Translations under genes and position numbers: made by a program
Part shown: positions 28,819-37,475 of the stretch, piece after piece
Position numbering within the stretch: position 1 is the first letter of the stretch
Layout of the letters: each line of letters opens with the position of its first letter
Source of the DNA: a virus
Reading direction: 5' to 3' (one strand)
IMG/VR virus record: IMGVR_UViG_3300028844_007948
Span: 62,001-126,000 of that record
Length of the DNA stretch: 64,000 nucleotides
The notes under the pieces: model-generated
The model's database searches: none
Seen by the model: the letters and a program-made list of their open reading frames with translations, nothing else
Told to the model about the DNA's origin: nothing

Positions 28819-29714
28819 ATATTTTAGTAACTGGAGGGGCTGGTTTTGTAGGAACATCTTTAATTAAAAAACTTTTAAAAAAATATAATGATTGTAAAAT
28901 TATATCTATAGATAACTACAGTTGTGGCAAAATAGAAAATCATATCGTATCCAAAAGGGTGCTGTATTTAAATAAAGACACTAGGGATTTGAATAATGTT
29001 GACGCCCCTCTGCTCTGGAACAATAAAAAGTTTTCTCCCGATGTGGTTTTTCATTTTGGAGAATATTCAAGAATAGTTACTAGTTTTGATAATATAAATC
29101 TTTGCTGGGATTATAATATGCAGGGAAGTAAATCTGTTTTAGATTTTTGCATATCAGAAAATTGCAAACTAATATATAGTGCAAGTAGCAGTAAGTTTGG
29201 AAACGACGGAAAAGATGAAAACCTATCTCCTTATGCTTGGATGAAAGCAAAGATAGTAGAGTTAATAAAAAACTACTCAGACTGGTTTGATTTAAAATAT
29301 GAAATAACTTATTTCTATAATGCTTATGGTCCTGGTCAGGTCAGGTCAGGAGATTATGCTACGGTTATAGGGATATTTGAGGAACAATACTCTAGAGGCT
29401 CCCCATTGACTGTTGTTTCTCCAGGAGAACAGTCTAGAGATTTCACTCATATTAATGATATTGTCAGAGGTGTTATTTTAGCTTATGAAAAAGGTCAACA
29501 AGGAGAGTATCCGCTTGGCACTGGTACTCCTCATAAAATTATAGATGTTGCTGAAATGTTCAAACATAAACATGTTTTGATTCCTGAAAGAAAGGGTGAA
29601 AGATTTTTTGGTAAAGCGGTTCCTTCTTTGACTTATCAGCATTTGGGATGGAAGCCGCAGATTAAATTAGAAGATTATATATCAACCGTTATAAAGAATG
29701 AAGAGAAAAATTAG
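28815..29714 (+). CDS. NAD-dependent nucleotide-sugar epimerase/dehydratase (extended SDR)
   Basis: The 299-aa protein begins with the Rossmann motif ILVTGGAGFVGTSLIKKL. Ser/Tyr/Lys catalysis is seen as YSASSSKFG followed by YAWMKAK (YxxxK). Later motifs YNAYGPGQ and QSRDFTHINDIVRGV are the substrate-binding elements of UDP-hexose epimerases and dehydratases. The exact substrate is undetermined. It overlaps the FkbM gene by 17 bases. Confidence 0.85.
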   Translation: MNILVTGGAGFVGTSLIKKLLKKYNDCKIISIDNYSCGKIENHIVSKRVLYLNKDTRDLNNVDAPLLWNNKKFSPDVVFHFGEYSRIVTSFDNINLCWDYNMQGSKSVLDFCISENCKLIYSASSSKFGNDGKDENLSPYAWMKAKIVELIKNYSDWFDLKYEITYFYNAYGPGQVRSGDYATVIGIFEEQYSRGSPLTVVSPGEQSRDFTHINDIVRGVILAYEKGQQGEYPLGTGTPHKIIDVAEMFKHKHVLIPERKGERFFGKAVPSLTYQHLGWKPQIKLEDYISTVIKNEEKN

Positions 29715-30279
29715 GTTTATAGATTGTGGTGCAAATGTAGGTCAATCTACAGAATGGGCTTTAGAATTCTTTTCAAATCAAGATATTAAAGTTGATTGCT
29801 TTGAGCCATTACCTTATAATTATAATATTTTAAAAAAAAAGTTTTCTAAAGATATTCGTGTAGAAACTCATAATTTTGCAATTAGTAACAGTTCGGAACC
29901 TAAAAAATTTTATTGTCAAGACTGGGGGGCTAGGACAGGCTCTTCATTAGTTGCTGGAAAATCTTCAACGACCATAAATGATTATATAAATGTTAATTGT
30001 TTAGATATATCAGATTGGATTAAAAAAAACATTTTAGAGACAGAAGTTGCGGTTCTTAAAATAGATATAGAAGGCTCAGAGTACGATGTTCTCCCTCATT
30101 TGTTTGAGAATAAAATACATGATTTCATTAAATATTGGTTGGTAGAGTTTCACCCTGAAGTTAAAACTCCTAATTACAATAATTCTGTTAGGCTGGACTC
30201 AAAATCTAAAATAGCCAACTTATGTGAATGGGATCTCAGCTACCAGGATGCTGAAGAAATGTTGCAAGAATTAAAGTGA
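29698..30279 (+). CDS. FkbM-family methyltransferase (193 aa)
   Basis: RFIDCGANVGQSTEWALEF (residues ~6-24) is the SAM-binding loop, CFEPLPYN the ribose-binding acidic strand, and VLKIDIEGSEYDVLPHL (residues ~119-135) the FkbM signature. This is the second such enzyme in the cluster and not a close copy of the first. It probably O-methylates a sugar. Confidence 0.85.
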   Translation: MKRKIRFIDCGANVGQSTEWALEFFSNQDIKVDCFEPLPYNYNILKKKFSKDIRVETHNFAISNSSEPKKFYCQDWGARTGSSLVAGKSSTTINDYINVNCLDISDWIKKNILETEVAVLKIDIEGSEYDVLPHLFENKIHDFIKYWLVEFHPEVKTPNYNNSVRLDSKSKIANLCEWDLSYQDAEEMLQELK

Positions 30280-31232
30280 ACTTCATCTTATATGAAATGA
30301 CTTATCTCCGTTATTTCCTTCCGTTAATAATAGAGGGAAATAAACAAGGTATAAAATCTTTTGTTTACTATGGTCAAAACCAAAAATATAACAATCCTTT
30401 AGCTTGTTTAGATTTTTTAACCAAGCTTTCGTGTTTTTATAATTTTGAGTTAATAAAACTTTCTCCCCGATCTCTTCGTGATCCTACTTTTTTTGTCGAA
30501 GGCGAGTATTCACAACACATCAACTGTGACAAAAAAATATCTTTAACTTATATGACTGACTTCAGAATGAGTTTCAAAAAATACATAGATAACATTAACT
30601 TTTGTGTTTTCCCTTCTAGATTTTTTGCTTCACTTGGAGGTTTCGAAAATCACCCTAAGTCTGTGTTTTATGGAAGTCCAAAGTATGATATCAACTTTAA
30701 CTTAGATGAAATTTTCGAGAAATATAAACTCTCAAAAAAAGATAAATATATTTTCATGCCTATGCCTCGACTTAGAGACTCTACCAAGATAGATTTAAAT
30801 TCAATTTGCGATATAGCTAGAGATATAGGTTATAAAGTTATTACTAAAACAAGGGGTAAAGACCCATATAAGATCAACTCGGATTATCACTTTATGGATG
30901 AATCTTGGTTTCCACATGACAGCATGGAGCTTATTTATGCTAGCGACATGGTTATCAATTTTAGCTCTACAATAACTAAAGAGGTCCTTATGTTAAAAAA
31001 GAGAATGTTAAACCTGAACATAAAACCATTCCCTCAAAGGCTGATAAAATTTTATGAGTGTAAGAATTTCAAGAACATGAATTCTGATTTCAATAATCTT
31101 GATTTAATAAAATCCAATATAAAAGATCTACTTGCTAAAGAGTACGATTATGATTACTATATAAAAAAGTTTTTATCTTCAGGTAGTGCTTCAAAGAGAA
31201 TCATAAATCGCTTAGTAAAGAATGAATGTTAA
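30276..31232 (+). CDS. GT-B-like glycan-synthesis protein (318 aa)
   Basis: The start is GTG at 30276, overlapping the previous stop (GTGA). The C-terminal half (DKYIFMPMPRLRDSTKIDLN, then SMELIYASDMVINFSST, ITKEVLMLKKRML) has the donor-domain pattern of GT-B enzymes of the CDP-glycerophosphotransferase or UDP-GlcNAc-2-epimerase-like type. The N-terminal domain contains FVYYGQN. The exact family is uncertain; it could transfer a sugar or a polyol phosphate. Confidence 0.5.
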   Translation: MNFILYEMTYLRYFLPLIIEGNKQGIKSFVYYGQNQKYNNPLACLDFLTKLSCFYNFELIKLSPRSLRDPTFFVEGEYSQHINCDKKISLTYMTDFRMSFKKYIDNINFCVFPSRFFASLGGFENHPKSVFYGSPKYDINFNLDEIFEKYKLSKKDKYIFMPMPRLRDSTKIDLNSICDIARDIGYKVITKTRGKDPYKINSDYHFMDESWFPHDSMELIYASDMVINFSSTITKEVLMLKKRMLNLNIKPFPQRLIKFYECKNFKNMNSDFNNLDLIKSNIKDLLAKEYDYDYYIKKFLSSGSASKRIINRLVKNEC

Positions 31233-31803
31233 TATTATTATACCCGCAAGAGGGGGTAGCAAAAGATTAAAAGATAAAAATATTTTTCCTATTTTCGGAA
31301 AACCTATGATTTATTGGGCTATTAGAGCTGGGTTATCACTAAATCCAGATTACAAAACCAAGGTTTGGGTCACATCTGATAGCGAAAAAATCTTATCTGA
31401 ATCTAAAAAATATGGAGCCGAGACCATCTTACGTGATAAAAGTTTAGCTTGTGATCGTACATTCAAACAAGCTGCAGTTAGAGATGCTGCTAGCAAGATA
31501 TCTCAAAAAAACCCTTGTAATGTATGGATTTCTCTTCAGCCTAATTCTCCAGAAATAGAAGGTCTTCATTTAAAAGATGGCATCAATCTTTTATTGAACA
31601 GAAGTAAAGATGAAATCTTTAGTGTTGATTCTGATTTAATGCAAAATGCTGCCTTTAGAATATTTAAAGGGGATTATGTTTTTCAAAAAGATCTTAGTAC
31701 TAATTGCGGGGTGATTGTTTGTGATATCCAAGATGTTCATACAATAGATGATGCCCAGTATATAGAGTCAAAACCTCCAGCGAGAACAGTTTCTTGGTCA
31801 TGA
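31222..31803 (+). CDS. CMP-nonulosonate (acylneuraminate) cytidylyltransferase-like
   Basis: The N-terminal IIPARGGSKRLKDKNIFPIF is the CTP-binding signature of NeuA/KdsB-type enzymes. VWVTSDSEKIL, ETILRDKSLACDRT and SLQPNSPEIEG continue the family pattern. At 193 aa it is somewhat shorter than bacterial NeuA (~220-230). It would activate a nine- or eight-carbon 2-keto acid as its CMP derivative. It overlaps the NeuB-like gene by 4 bases (ATGA), the natural pathway pairing. Confidence 0.85.
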   Translation: MNVNIIIPARGGSKRLKDKNIFPIFGKPMIYWAIRAGLSLNPDYKTKVWVTSDSEKILSESKKYGAETILRDKSLACDRTFKQAAVRDAASKISQKNPCNVWISLQPNSPEIEGLHLKDGINLLLNRSKDEIFSVDSDLMQNAAFRIFKGDYVFQKDLSTNCGVIVCDIQDVHTIDDAQYIESKPPARTVSWS

Positions 31804-32486
31804 GTGTTTATATTATAAGTGAATTGTGCGGTCAATGGGGAGGCTCCATTGATAAAGCAAAAAAAATGATAGACCAATCCGCCGAAGGTGGAGCTAATGC
31901 TGTTAAAGTTCAACTTTATGACACTTACAGAATGCCTGGAAAAGATAGACACAAGTGGGAATACCTTTCTATGTCCAAAGATGTTTTTCTAGAGCTCAAA
32001 TCTTATTCCGAAAGCAGCGGTTTAGATTATTTCGCGTCAGTTTTTCATTTAGATAGGTTTGAGTGGGTTAAAGAGTCGGGCTTATCTATAAATAAAATAG
32101 CGAGTGGTTTAATAAAAAATGATTTTGAGCTTTGCTGTCATATGGTAAAATCTAATATAAAAACATATTGCTCTTTAGGCAAATGGGAAAATGATGGGTT
32201 ACCTTTTGATAATATTAATGTTGATTATCTTCATTGTGTTTGCAAGTATCCTCATACTGAAGAGGAGGGAATATCCTTGCTGCCAAAATATTTTGATAAA
32301 AATTTAGTCGGTTATAGCGATCATTGCGATGGAATAAATGCTTGTAAAGAGGCTATTAAAAGAGGGTCCACTGTTATAGAAAAACATTTTACATTAGACA
32401 AAAACCTTCAATCGGAAACGGAAGCAGCTCATCATTGCTCAATGAACCTTAAGGAGCTCAAGGAACTTTCTAAATTTTGTAAGTAA
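31800..32486 (+). CDS. NeuB-like nonulosonate synthase, catalytic domain only
   Basis: The start is the ATG of the ATGA overlap at 31800. The 228-aa product has the TIM-barrel NeuB pattern: ISELCGQWGGSIDKAKKMID, GGANAVKVQLYDTY, KIASGLIKNDF, LHCVCKYPHTEEE, VGYSDHCDGI and VIEKHFTLDKNL. It would condense phosphoenolpyruvate with a six-carbon amino sugar or related aldose. The C-terminal SAF (antifreeze-like) domain of ordinary ~340-aa NeuB/PseI enzymes is absent. No frameshift is evident: the next gene begins immediately after the stop. Confidence 0.85.
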   Translation: MSVYIISELCGQWGGSIDKAKKMIDQSAEGGANAVKVQLYDTYRMPGKDRHKWEYLSMSKDVFLELKSYSESSGLDYFASVFHLDRFEWVKESGLSINKIASGLIKNDFELCCHMVKSNIKTYCSLGKWENDGLPFDNINVDYLHCVCKYPHTEEEGISLLPKYFDKNLVGYSDHCDGINACKEAIKRGSTVIEKHFTLDKNLQSETEAAHHCSMNLKELKELSKFCK

Positions 32487-33347
32487 ATGGATGTAGGTAT
32501 TTTTCTTTCTTGTTACAACTCTGAAAATACAATAGAAGATTGTATTAATTCTATTCTATCTCAGACTTTTCGTGGTTTTTCTCTGTATATATTTGATGAT
32601 AACAGTACTGATGATACTGTTAAAATGATATCAAAGATAAAAGATGATAGGGTAAAGTTAATTTGTTCTGATTCAAATATTGGAACATATGCATCTAAAA
32701 ATTTTTTATTAAAAAAATATGGAGGTTTACATAAATACATAGCACTTCAAGATGCCGATGATATAAGTATCAAAGATCGAATACAAGAACAGTACGACTT
32801 TCTTGAAAATAGCGACGAGTTAACAGCTTGTTGTGGAACAAATATTATTGAGTTCTGGGAAGATGGTTATACCCCTCATACAGTTTCTAAAGAAAAAGCA
32901 GTTAAGAATAGTAGAAAAAACCACTACCCTGTAAATGTTAAAAGGTCAATATTAAGAGATATATGTAATTATCTTTCAAGCGAAGATCTTTACAAAGATT
33001 ATATGAAAGTTAAAATTTGCATGAATGGATCTCTAATGTTCAAAAGAAGCGTTCTGGATGAGCTTGAAGGCTGGGACGGGAACACCCATATAGCTGCGGA
33101 CACAGGAATTTTTCTCAGAATATTGTCAAAGTATAAGATATTTAATTTGCAAGAGTTTTTATATAAACGCAGATTTTCAAAATCATCTTTGACTGCCAGT
33201 AGTAATTTTGGTGTTTCTTCTGATCTCAGAAAATCATACAATTTGAAAAGAAGTGAAATCCCAAAACTCTCCTTAGCTGGGGTAGTGCAAAAAGAGAATT
33301 TTTTCTTTCCTGAATTTAACTTTAAAATTATCGATCTCAAATCATAA
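32487..33347 (+). CDS. Glycosyltransferase family 2 (286 aa)
   Basis: This is a typical GT2 enzyme: VGIFLSCYNSENTIEDCINS, LYIFDDNSTDDT and YIALQDADDIS (DxDD metal and nucleotide site at residues ~86-96). The C-terminal part (MNGSLMFKRSVLDELEGWDG, DTGIFLRILSKY) contains the acceptor-side ED-type segment. It starts one base after the NeuB stop. Confidence 0.9.
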   Translation: MDVGIFLSCYNSENTIEDCINSILSQTFRGFSLYIFDDNSTDDTVKMISKIKDDRVKLICSDSNIGTYASKNFLLKKYGGLHKYIALQDADDISIKDRIQEQYDFLENSDELTACCGTNIIEFWEDGYTPHTVSKEKAVKNSRKNHYPVNVKRSILRDICNYLSSEDLYKDYMKVKICMNGSLMFKRSVLDELEGWDGNTHIAADTGIFLRILSKYKIFNLQEFLYKRRFSKSSLTASSNFGVSSDLRKSYNLKRSEIPKLSLAGVVQKENFFFPEFNFKIIDLKS

Positions 33348-33353
33348 TATATC

Positions 33354-33986
33354 ATGGCTCCTTTATCGAATAGCCCACTTGTTTCAATTATAGTCACTAA
33401 TTATAATTATTCTAAATATATACAAAGATGCATTAGGAGTTGTATAGATCAAAAGTATGTTTCTCACGAGGTTATTGTAGTAGACGATTGCTCAACAGAC
33501 GATTCGGAAGAGCAGCTCGTTCCATTTTTACAAAATACAACCCTCTTAAAAACAGAAAAAAATTCTGGTGTTGCTAGGGCAGCAAACTTAGGAGTTTCAA
33601 GATGTAGAGGCAGGTTTTTCATTAGGGTTGACTCTGATGACTATGTTCATAGCGAAATGTGCCATATGCTTTCTAAGTATTTACAAATGAACAGGGATTC
33701 TTTTTGCGTTTCTTGTGATTATATTCTTGTCGATGAAATGGAAAATAAAATTACCAGAAAATATGCAGAGGTTGACGACATTTCCTGCGGTATAATGTAC
33801 AGAAAAGATCTTTTCGTTGAACTCGGTTCTTATAATCCAGAAATGAGACATAAAGAAGAAAGAGAGTTAAGAAAAAGATTAGGTTCAGACTATAAAATAG
33901 ACCACTTAAGAATGCCATTTTATAGATATAGAATGCATGACTCTAATAAAACTAAATCTAAAGAGTACGAACAAACAAAAGTATGA
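33354..33986 (+). CDS. Glycosyltransferase family 2 (210 aa)
   Basis: It has the canonical start VSIIVTNYNYSKYIQRCIRS, VIVVDDCSTDDS, GVARAANLGVSRCRGRFFI and RVDSDDY. The catalytic-side segment SYNPEMRHKEERELRKRL follows. At 210 aa it is a compact GT2. It overlaps the next gene by 4 bases. Confidence 0.9.
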   Translation: MAPLSNSPLVSIIVTNYNYSKYIQRCIRSCIDQKYVSHEVIVVDDCSTDDSEEQLVPFLQNTTLLKTEKNSGVARAANLGVSRCRGRFFIRVDSDDYVHSEMCHMLSKYLQMNRDSFCVSCDYILVDEMENKITRKYAEVDDISCGIMYRKDLFVELGSYNPEMRHKEERELRKRLGSDYKIDHLRMPFYRYRMHDSNKTKSKEYEQTKV

Positions 33987-34837
33987 CTAAATCAAAAGCG
34001 AATATAGATTTCTTATTGGTTTTACATAACAATACTGCCATAAATTTATTTAATTCTAATAGTCCAGGATGGGTTAAAAATTTAAAAAATTTTAATGTAA
34101 ACTTTTTAGTTAGATGCCCCATTGAATTAGAAAAAAATATAATTGCGCCTACTAATTCAACCTTGTTAAATTTTGATTATCATCCTTTGGGTCCCCGTGA
34201 CTCTCACGGATCTATGACTCATGCCTTTAATTTGCACAGGTTATTAAAAGAAATAACTTCTGATTTTTTTATTGTTTCTGATCCCGATATAGAGTATTTA
34301 GGAGATTGGGATCAAAAAGACCTAACGGAAGTTTTAGATTCTTACGATTTATTCGGAATTCCCTATGCAAAAATTCTTCAAGGAGGAACAATGGGTAGGT
34401 ATGGTCATATGCCAAGTGCGTTAAATACATTCTTTAGGTCTAAATCTTTTTTTGAAAGGGTTGAGCATTTTCAATTAATGAAAGATGATAAATTTTGGAT
34501 TTTTTATCCTTGCGGCAAGGAAGAAGGGGTAAAAGATTTTAGGAAAAATTTAGATAAATCAATTCCTTACTCTGAAGAGGTTATTGATTTTGGTCATATA
34601 TGGGGAAAAGATCTAGGTGTTTGGATGCCAATCTCTCCAAAGTTTTTTCTAGATCAAATGAGTCGCATAGGTTACACGGCCTTAGATACATCTTGGTTGC
34701 ACCCAATTGTATTCGAAGATTTAAAATATTTAATCTTACCAGAGGTTGATTCGCAATCATCAGGAGATAAACATCAATACAAAAGCATTGTAATAAAACA
34801 TAAAAGAGCTGGTACTAAAGAGCCAAGCGAGTATTAG
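33983..34837 (+). CDS. GT-A glycosyltransferase-like protein (284 aa)
   Basis: The motif FFIVSDPDIEYLGDWD (residues ~91-106) is a DxD site like those of GT-A transferases. The N-terminus (IDFLLVLHNNTAINLFNS) and the segment GSMTHAFNLHRLLKEIT match helices seen in small capsule and O-antigen transferases. The C-terminal half with ALDTSWLHPIVF is not family-diagnostic. The donor is unknown. Confidence 0.65.
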   Translation: MTKSKANIDFLLVLHNNTAINLFNSNSPGWVKNLKNFNVNFLVRCPIELEKNIIAPTNSTLLNFDYHPLGPRDSHGSMTHAFNLHRLLKEITSDFFIVSDPDIEYLGDWDQKDLTEVLDSYDLFGIPYAKILQGGTMGRYGHMPSALNTFFRSKSFFERVEHFQLMKDDKFWIFYPCGKEEGVKDFRKNLDKSIPYSEEVIDFGHIWGKDLGVWMPISPKFFLDQMSRIGYTALDTSWLHPIVFEDLKYLILPEVDSQSSGDKHQYKSIVIKHKRAGTKEPSEY

Positions 34838-34848
34838 CTAGCACTAAA

Positions 34849-34914
34849 ATGAAAGTTTTATTTTTTGGTAATAAGAATAGAAACGAAAAAATACCCAAAG
34901 AAATTTATCCATGA
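34849..34914 (+). pseudogene. 21-codon mini-ORF, possible gene remnant or leader
   Basis: A short ORF, MKVLFFGNKNRNEKIPKEIY plus Pro, ends in a TGA that overlaps the ATG of the acetyltransferase gene as ATGA, the same coupling used by many neighbours. MKVLFFGN looks like the first strand of a Rossmann-type protein, so it may be the remaining start of a lost sugar gene, or it may only promote re-initiation. Support is weak. Confidence 0.3.
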
Positions 34915-35378
34915 TTAGATCCATGACTCTTGAAGACATTCCTTTTTACAATGAAATCAGGAATGAGTGTAGAGATTTTCTGCACGACTCTTCTTTTTAT
35001 ACTACGGAAGAATCTTACAGTTGGTTTAAAACAAATAATCCTAAGTTTTTTATATATGAGATAGGTGGAAATAAAATAGGATATTTTAGAACCAGTAATT
35101 GGACCGACAAAGGTTGCTATATAGGCTTAGATATACATAAAAAATTCAGAGGAAAAAAGCTAGCATTTAAAGCTTATCAAGATTTTTTTGTTTTTTTAAA
35201 AAATAAGATTGGAAAAATAAATTTTTATGAATTTTACTTAGAGGTTTTAAGTTTTAATAAAGTAGCTATAAATCTCTATAAAAAACTTGGGTTTACTGAA
35301 TTGTCTAAAACACCAACTGGAAAAAACAATGATTTTATTTATAACATAAAAATGAAACTGATTTTAAAAAATGAGTAA
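34911..35378 (+). CDS. GNAT-family N-acetyltransferase (155 aa)
   Basis: It has the GNAT fold pattern: MIRSMTLEDIPFYNEIRNEC, the strand IGYFRTSNWTDKGCYIGLDI, the acetyl-CoA loop HKKFRGKKLAFKAYQDF (R/Q-x-x-G-K/A form) and EVLSFNKVAINLYKKLGFTE. It lies directly before a dTDP-glucose-dehydratase-like gene and a PLP aminotransferase, so acetylation of a 4- or 3-amino-deoxy sugar nucleotide is the likely job. It overlaps the dehydratase start by 8 bases. Confidence 0.85.
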   Translation: MIRSMTLEDIPFYNEIRNECRDFLHDSSFYTTEESYSWFKTNNPKFFIYEIGGNKIGYFRTSNWTDKGCYIGLDIHKKFRGKKLAFKAYQDFFVFLKNKIGKINFYEFYLEVLSFNKVAINLYKKLGFTELSKTPTGKNNDFIYNIKMKLILKNE

Positions 35379-36360
35379 AAAAGTTTTAATTACAGGTGGG
35401 TGTGGGTTTATTGGTCACCATTTAGTAGAGCATTTACTTCGTCATAGTGATTATGAAATTGTAATTCTAGACAAGCTAACATATGCAAGCATGGGGCTAG
35501 ATAGATTAAGGAGTTTTTCTGGATTAACAAATGAACGAGTTAAGTTTTTTTGTCATGATTTCACTTTACCCATAGAAGGCGGCCTTAAGAAAGAGATTGG
35601 AGATGTAAATATTATAGTTCATATGGGGGCTGAATCTCATGTAGATAATAGTATACTAGACCCAAGAAAGTTTTTTCATAATAATATTAATGGAACAGTT
35701 GAAATGCTTGAGTATGCAAGAACGCTCAAAAATTTAGAAATGTTTTTTTACTTTAGTACTGATGAAGTATTTGGTTCTGCTCCTGAAAATTTTTGCTACG
35801 GAGAGTGGGATAGGCATAAACCAACAAACCCATACTCGTCAAGTAAGTCTTGCGCTGAACAAATATGTGTTTCTTATGAAAACACATACAAACTCCCCAT
35901 AATGGTAATTAATGTCATGAATGCTTTTGGAGAAAGGCAACATGTAGAAAAATTTATACCTTTATGCATCAAGAGAATTTTAAATAAAGAAAAAATATTT
36001 ATCCATTCTTATCCAGACAAGAAAAAGGCTGGAAGCAGATTTTATATACATGCAAGGAATATTGCTGCAGCTGTGCTGTTCTTACTAGAAAAAGGTGTTA
36101 TTGGTGAAAAGTACAATGTAGTCGGAGAAGAGGAGGTTGATAATCTATCGATGGCTAAAATGATATCTCAATTTATAGGGGAAGAATTGGAATACGAAAT
36201 GGTTGATTTTCATAAAGATAGGCCTGGACATGACTTGAGATACTCTTTGTGTGGAGAGAAGATGAAAGATATGGGGTGGAGTATCCCTATTCCTTTTCTT
36301 GAATCACTTAAAAATACTGTCGAATGGACAGTTAAAAATCAAAAATGGCTTGAAGAATAA
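35371..36360 (+). CDS. dTDP-glucose 4,6-dehydratase-like SDR enzyme
   Basis: The 329-aa protein has VLITGGCGFIGHHLVEHLL at the N-terminus, HMGAESHVDNSILDP, the strand and catalytic FSTDEVFG, and YSSSK near residue 155 (Tyr/Lys pair). NVMNAFGERQHVEKFIP and SRFYIHARNIAAAVLF are characteristic of RmlB/RfbB-type dehydratases. It converts a nucleoside-diphosphate hexose to the 4-keto-6-deoxy form that the downstream aminotransferase can use. Its stop overlaps the next start (TAATG). Confidence 0.85.
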   Translation: MSKKVLITGGCGFIGHHLVEHLLRHSDYEIVILDKLTYASMGLDRLRSFSGLTNERVKFFCHDFTLPIEGGLKKEIGDVNIIVHMGAESHVDNSILDPRKFFHNNINGTVEMLEYARTLKNLEMFFYFSTDEVFGSAPENFCYGEWDRHKPTNPYSSSKSCAEQICVSYENTYKLPIMVINVMNAFGERQHVEKFIPLCIKRILNKEKIFIHSYPDKKKAGSRFYIHARNIAAAVLFLLEKGVIGEKYNVVGEEEVDNLSMAKMISQFIGEELEYEMVDFHKDRPGHDLRYSLCGEKMKDMGWSIPIPFLESLKNTVEWTVKNQKWLEE

Positions 36361-37445
36361 TGATACCTCTTTTTAAAGTACATTACCCAAAAGGTGTTGG
36401 GGAAAAAATAGATGAAGTTTTTAAATCTGGATTTATAACAGAAGGAGAATATTCAGATAAATTTGAAAAAGAATTTGGGGAATATATAGGAAATGATAAT
36501 TGTTGTTTAACAAATAGTTGTACATCGGCAATTACTTTGGCTTTGAGGTTATCTGATGTTGGCCCTGGTGATGAAGTTATAAGTTCGCCCATGACCTGCA
36601 TGGCTACAAATGAACCTATATACAATGCTGGGGCTAGTATAGTTTGGGCTGATATAGAAAAAGACACAGGAAACATTGATCCAGAAAGTGTTTTAAGAAA
36701 AATAACAAAAAAAACAAAAGCAATTATATCTGTTCACTGGGCTGGACAGCCTTTTAACATTGATTTAATAAATAAAATCGCAAAAGATCATAATCTAAAA
36801 GTTATTGAAGATGCGGCTCATGCATTAGACTCAACATATAACGGTCAAAAAATTGGCAATCATAGTGATTTTATTTGTTTTTCGTTTCAGGCAATAAAAC
36901 ATTTAACAACTGCTGATGGAGGAGCTTTGCTTTGCAAAAATAAATCTGATTACGAGAAGTCTAAATTATTAAGATGGTTTGGTTTAAACAGGAAATATAA
37001 AGGCAGTAAATGGGAGCAAGATATCACACTCTCTGGTTATAAATTTCATATGAATAACATAACGGCTGTGATAGGCTTGGAGCAGATGAAATATATTAAT
37101 GATTTAACCCTTGCGCATAAAAACAATTCAAAATTTTATGACAAAAACATTAACAATCCAAAAATTATAAAATTAAAAAGGGGCAGCGAGTATGAGTCTT
37201 CTTCTTGGATATATTCCATACTTTGCGACACTAGAGAAGATCTTCAAGATTTTTTAAAAAATAAAAAAATTCATACAGATGTCGTTCATGTACGGAATGA
37301 TAAATATTCTGTTTTTAAAGATTTTAAAAAATGCAATTTGCCTAATTTAGATTTTTTTGAATCAAGATTATTAAACATACCTGTTGGATGGTGGCTATCA
37401 AAATCAGATTTAAACTATATAGTAGATTGCATTAATTCCTATTGA
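36360..37445 (+). CDS. DegT/DnrJ/EryC1/StrS-type sugar aminotransferase
   Basis: This is a 361-aa PLP enzyme. KVIEDAAHALDSTYNGQKIG and FICFSFQAIKHLTTADGGAL contain the cofactor-contact Asp and the Schiff-base Lys (about residue 180). The N-terminal TNSCTSAITLALRLSDVGPG and EVISSPMTCMATNEPI complete the family pattern. It would aminate the keto sugar produced by the upstream dehydratase; GNAT could then acetylate it. Together these three genes form an N-acetylated amino-deoxyhexose module. Confidence 0.9.
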   Translation: MIPLFKVHYPKGVGEKIDEVFKSGFITEGEYSDKFEKEFGEYIGNDNCCLTNSCTSAITLALRLSDVGPGDEVISSPMTCMATNEPIYNAGASIVWADIEKDTGNIDPESVLRKITKKTKAIISVHWAGQPFNIDLINKIAKDHNLKVIEDAAHALDSTYNGQKIGNHSDFICFSFQAIKHLTTADGGALLCKNKSDYEKSKLLRWFGLNRKYKGSKWEQDITLSGYKFHMNNITAVIGLEQMKYINDLTLAHKNNSKFYDKNINNPKIIKLKRGSEYESSSWIYSILCDTREDLQDFLKNKKIHTDVVHVRNDKYSVFKDFKKCNLPNLDFFESRLLNIPVGWWLSKSDLNYIVDCINSY

Positions 37446-37475
37446 AAAATTTTCATAAAAATATATTATAAAACA

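Noticed and set aside
31800-32486. NeuB-like gene as a frameshifted pseudogene
   Set aside because: The next gene starts one base after the stop and is an intact GT2; no SAF-like sequence appears in other frames nearby.
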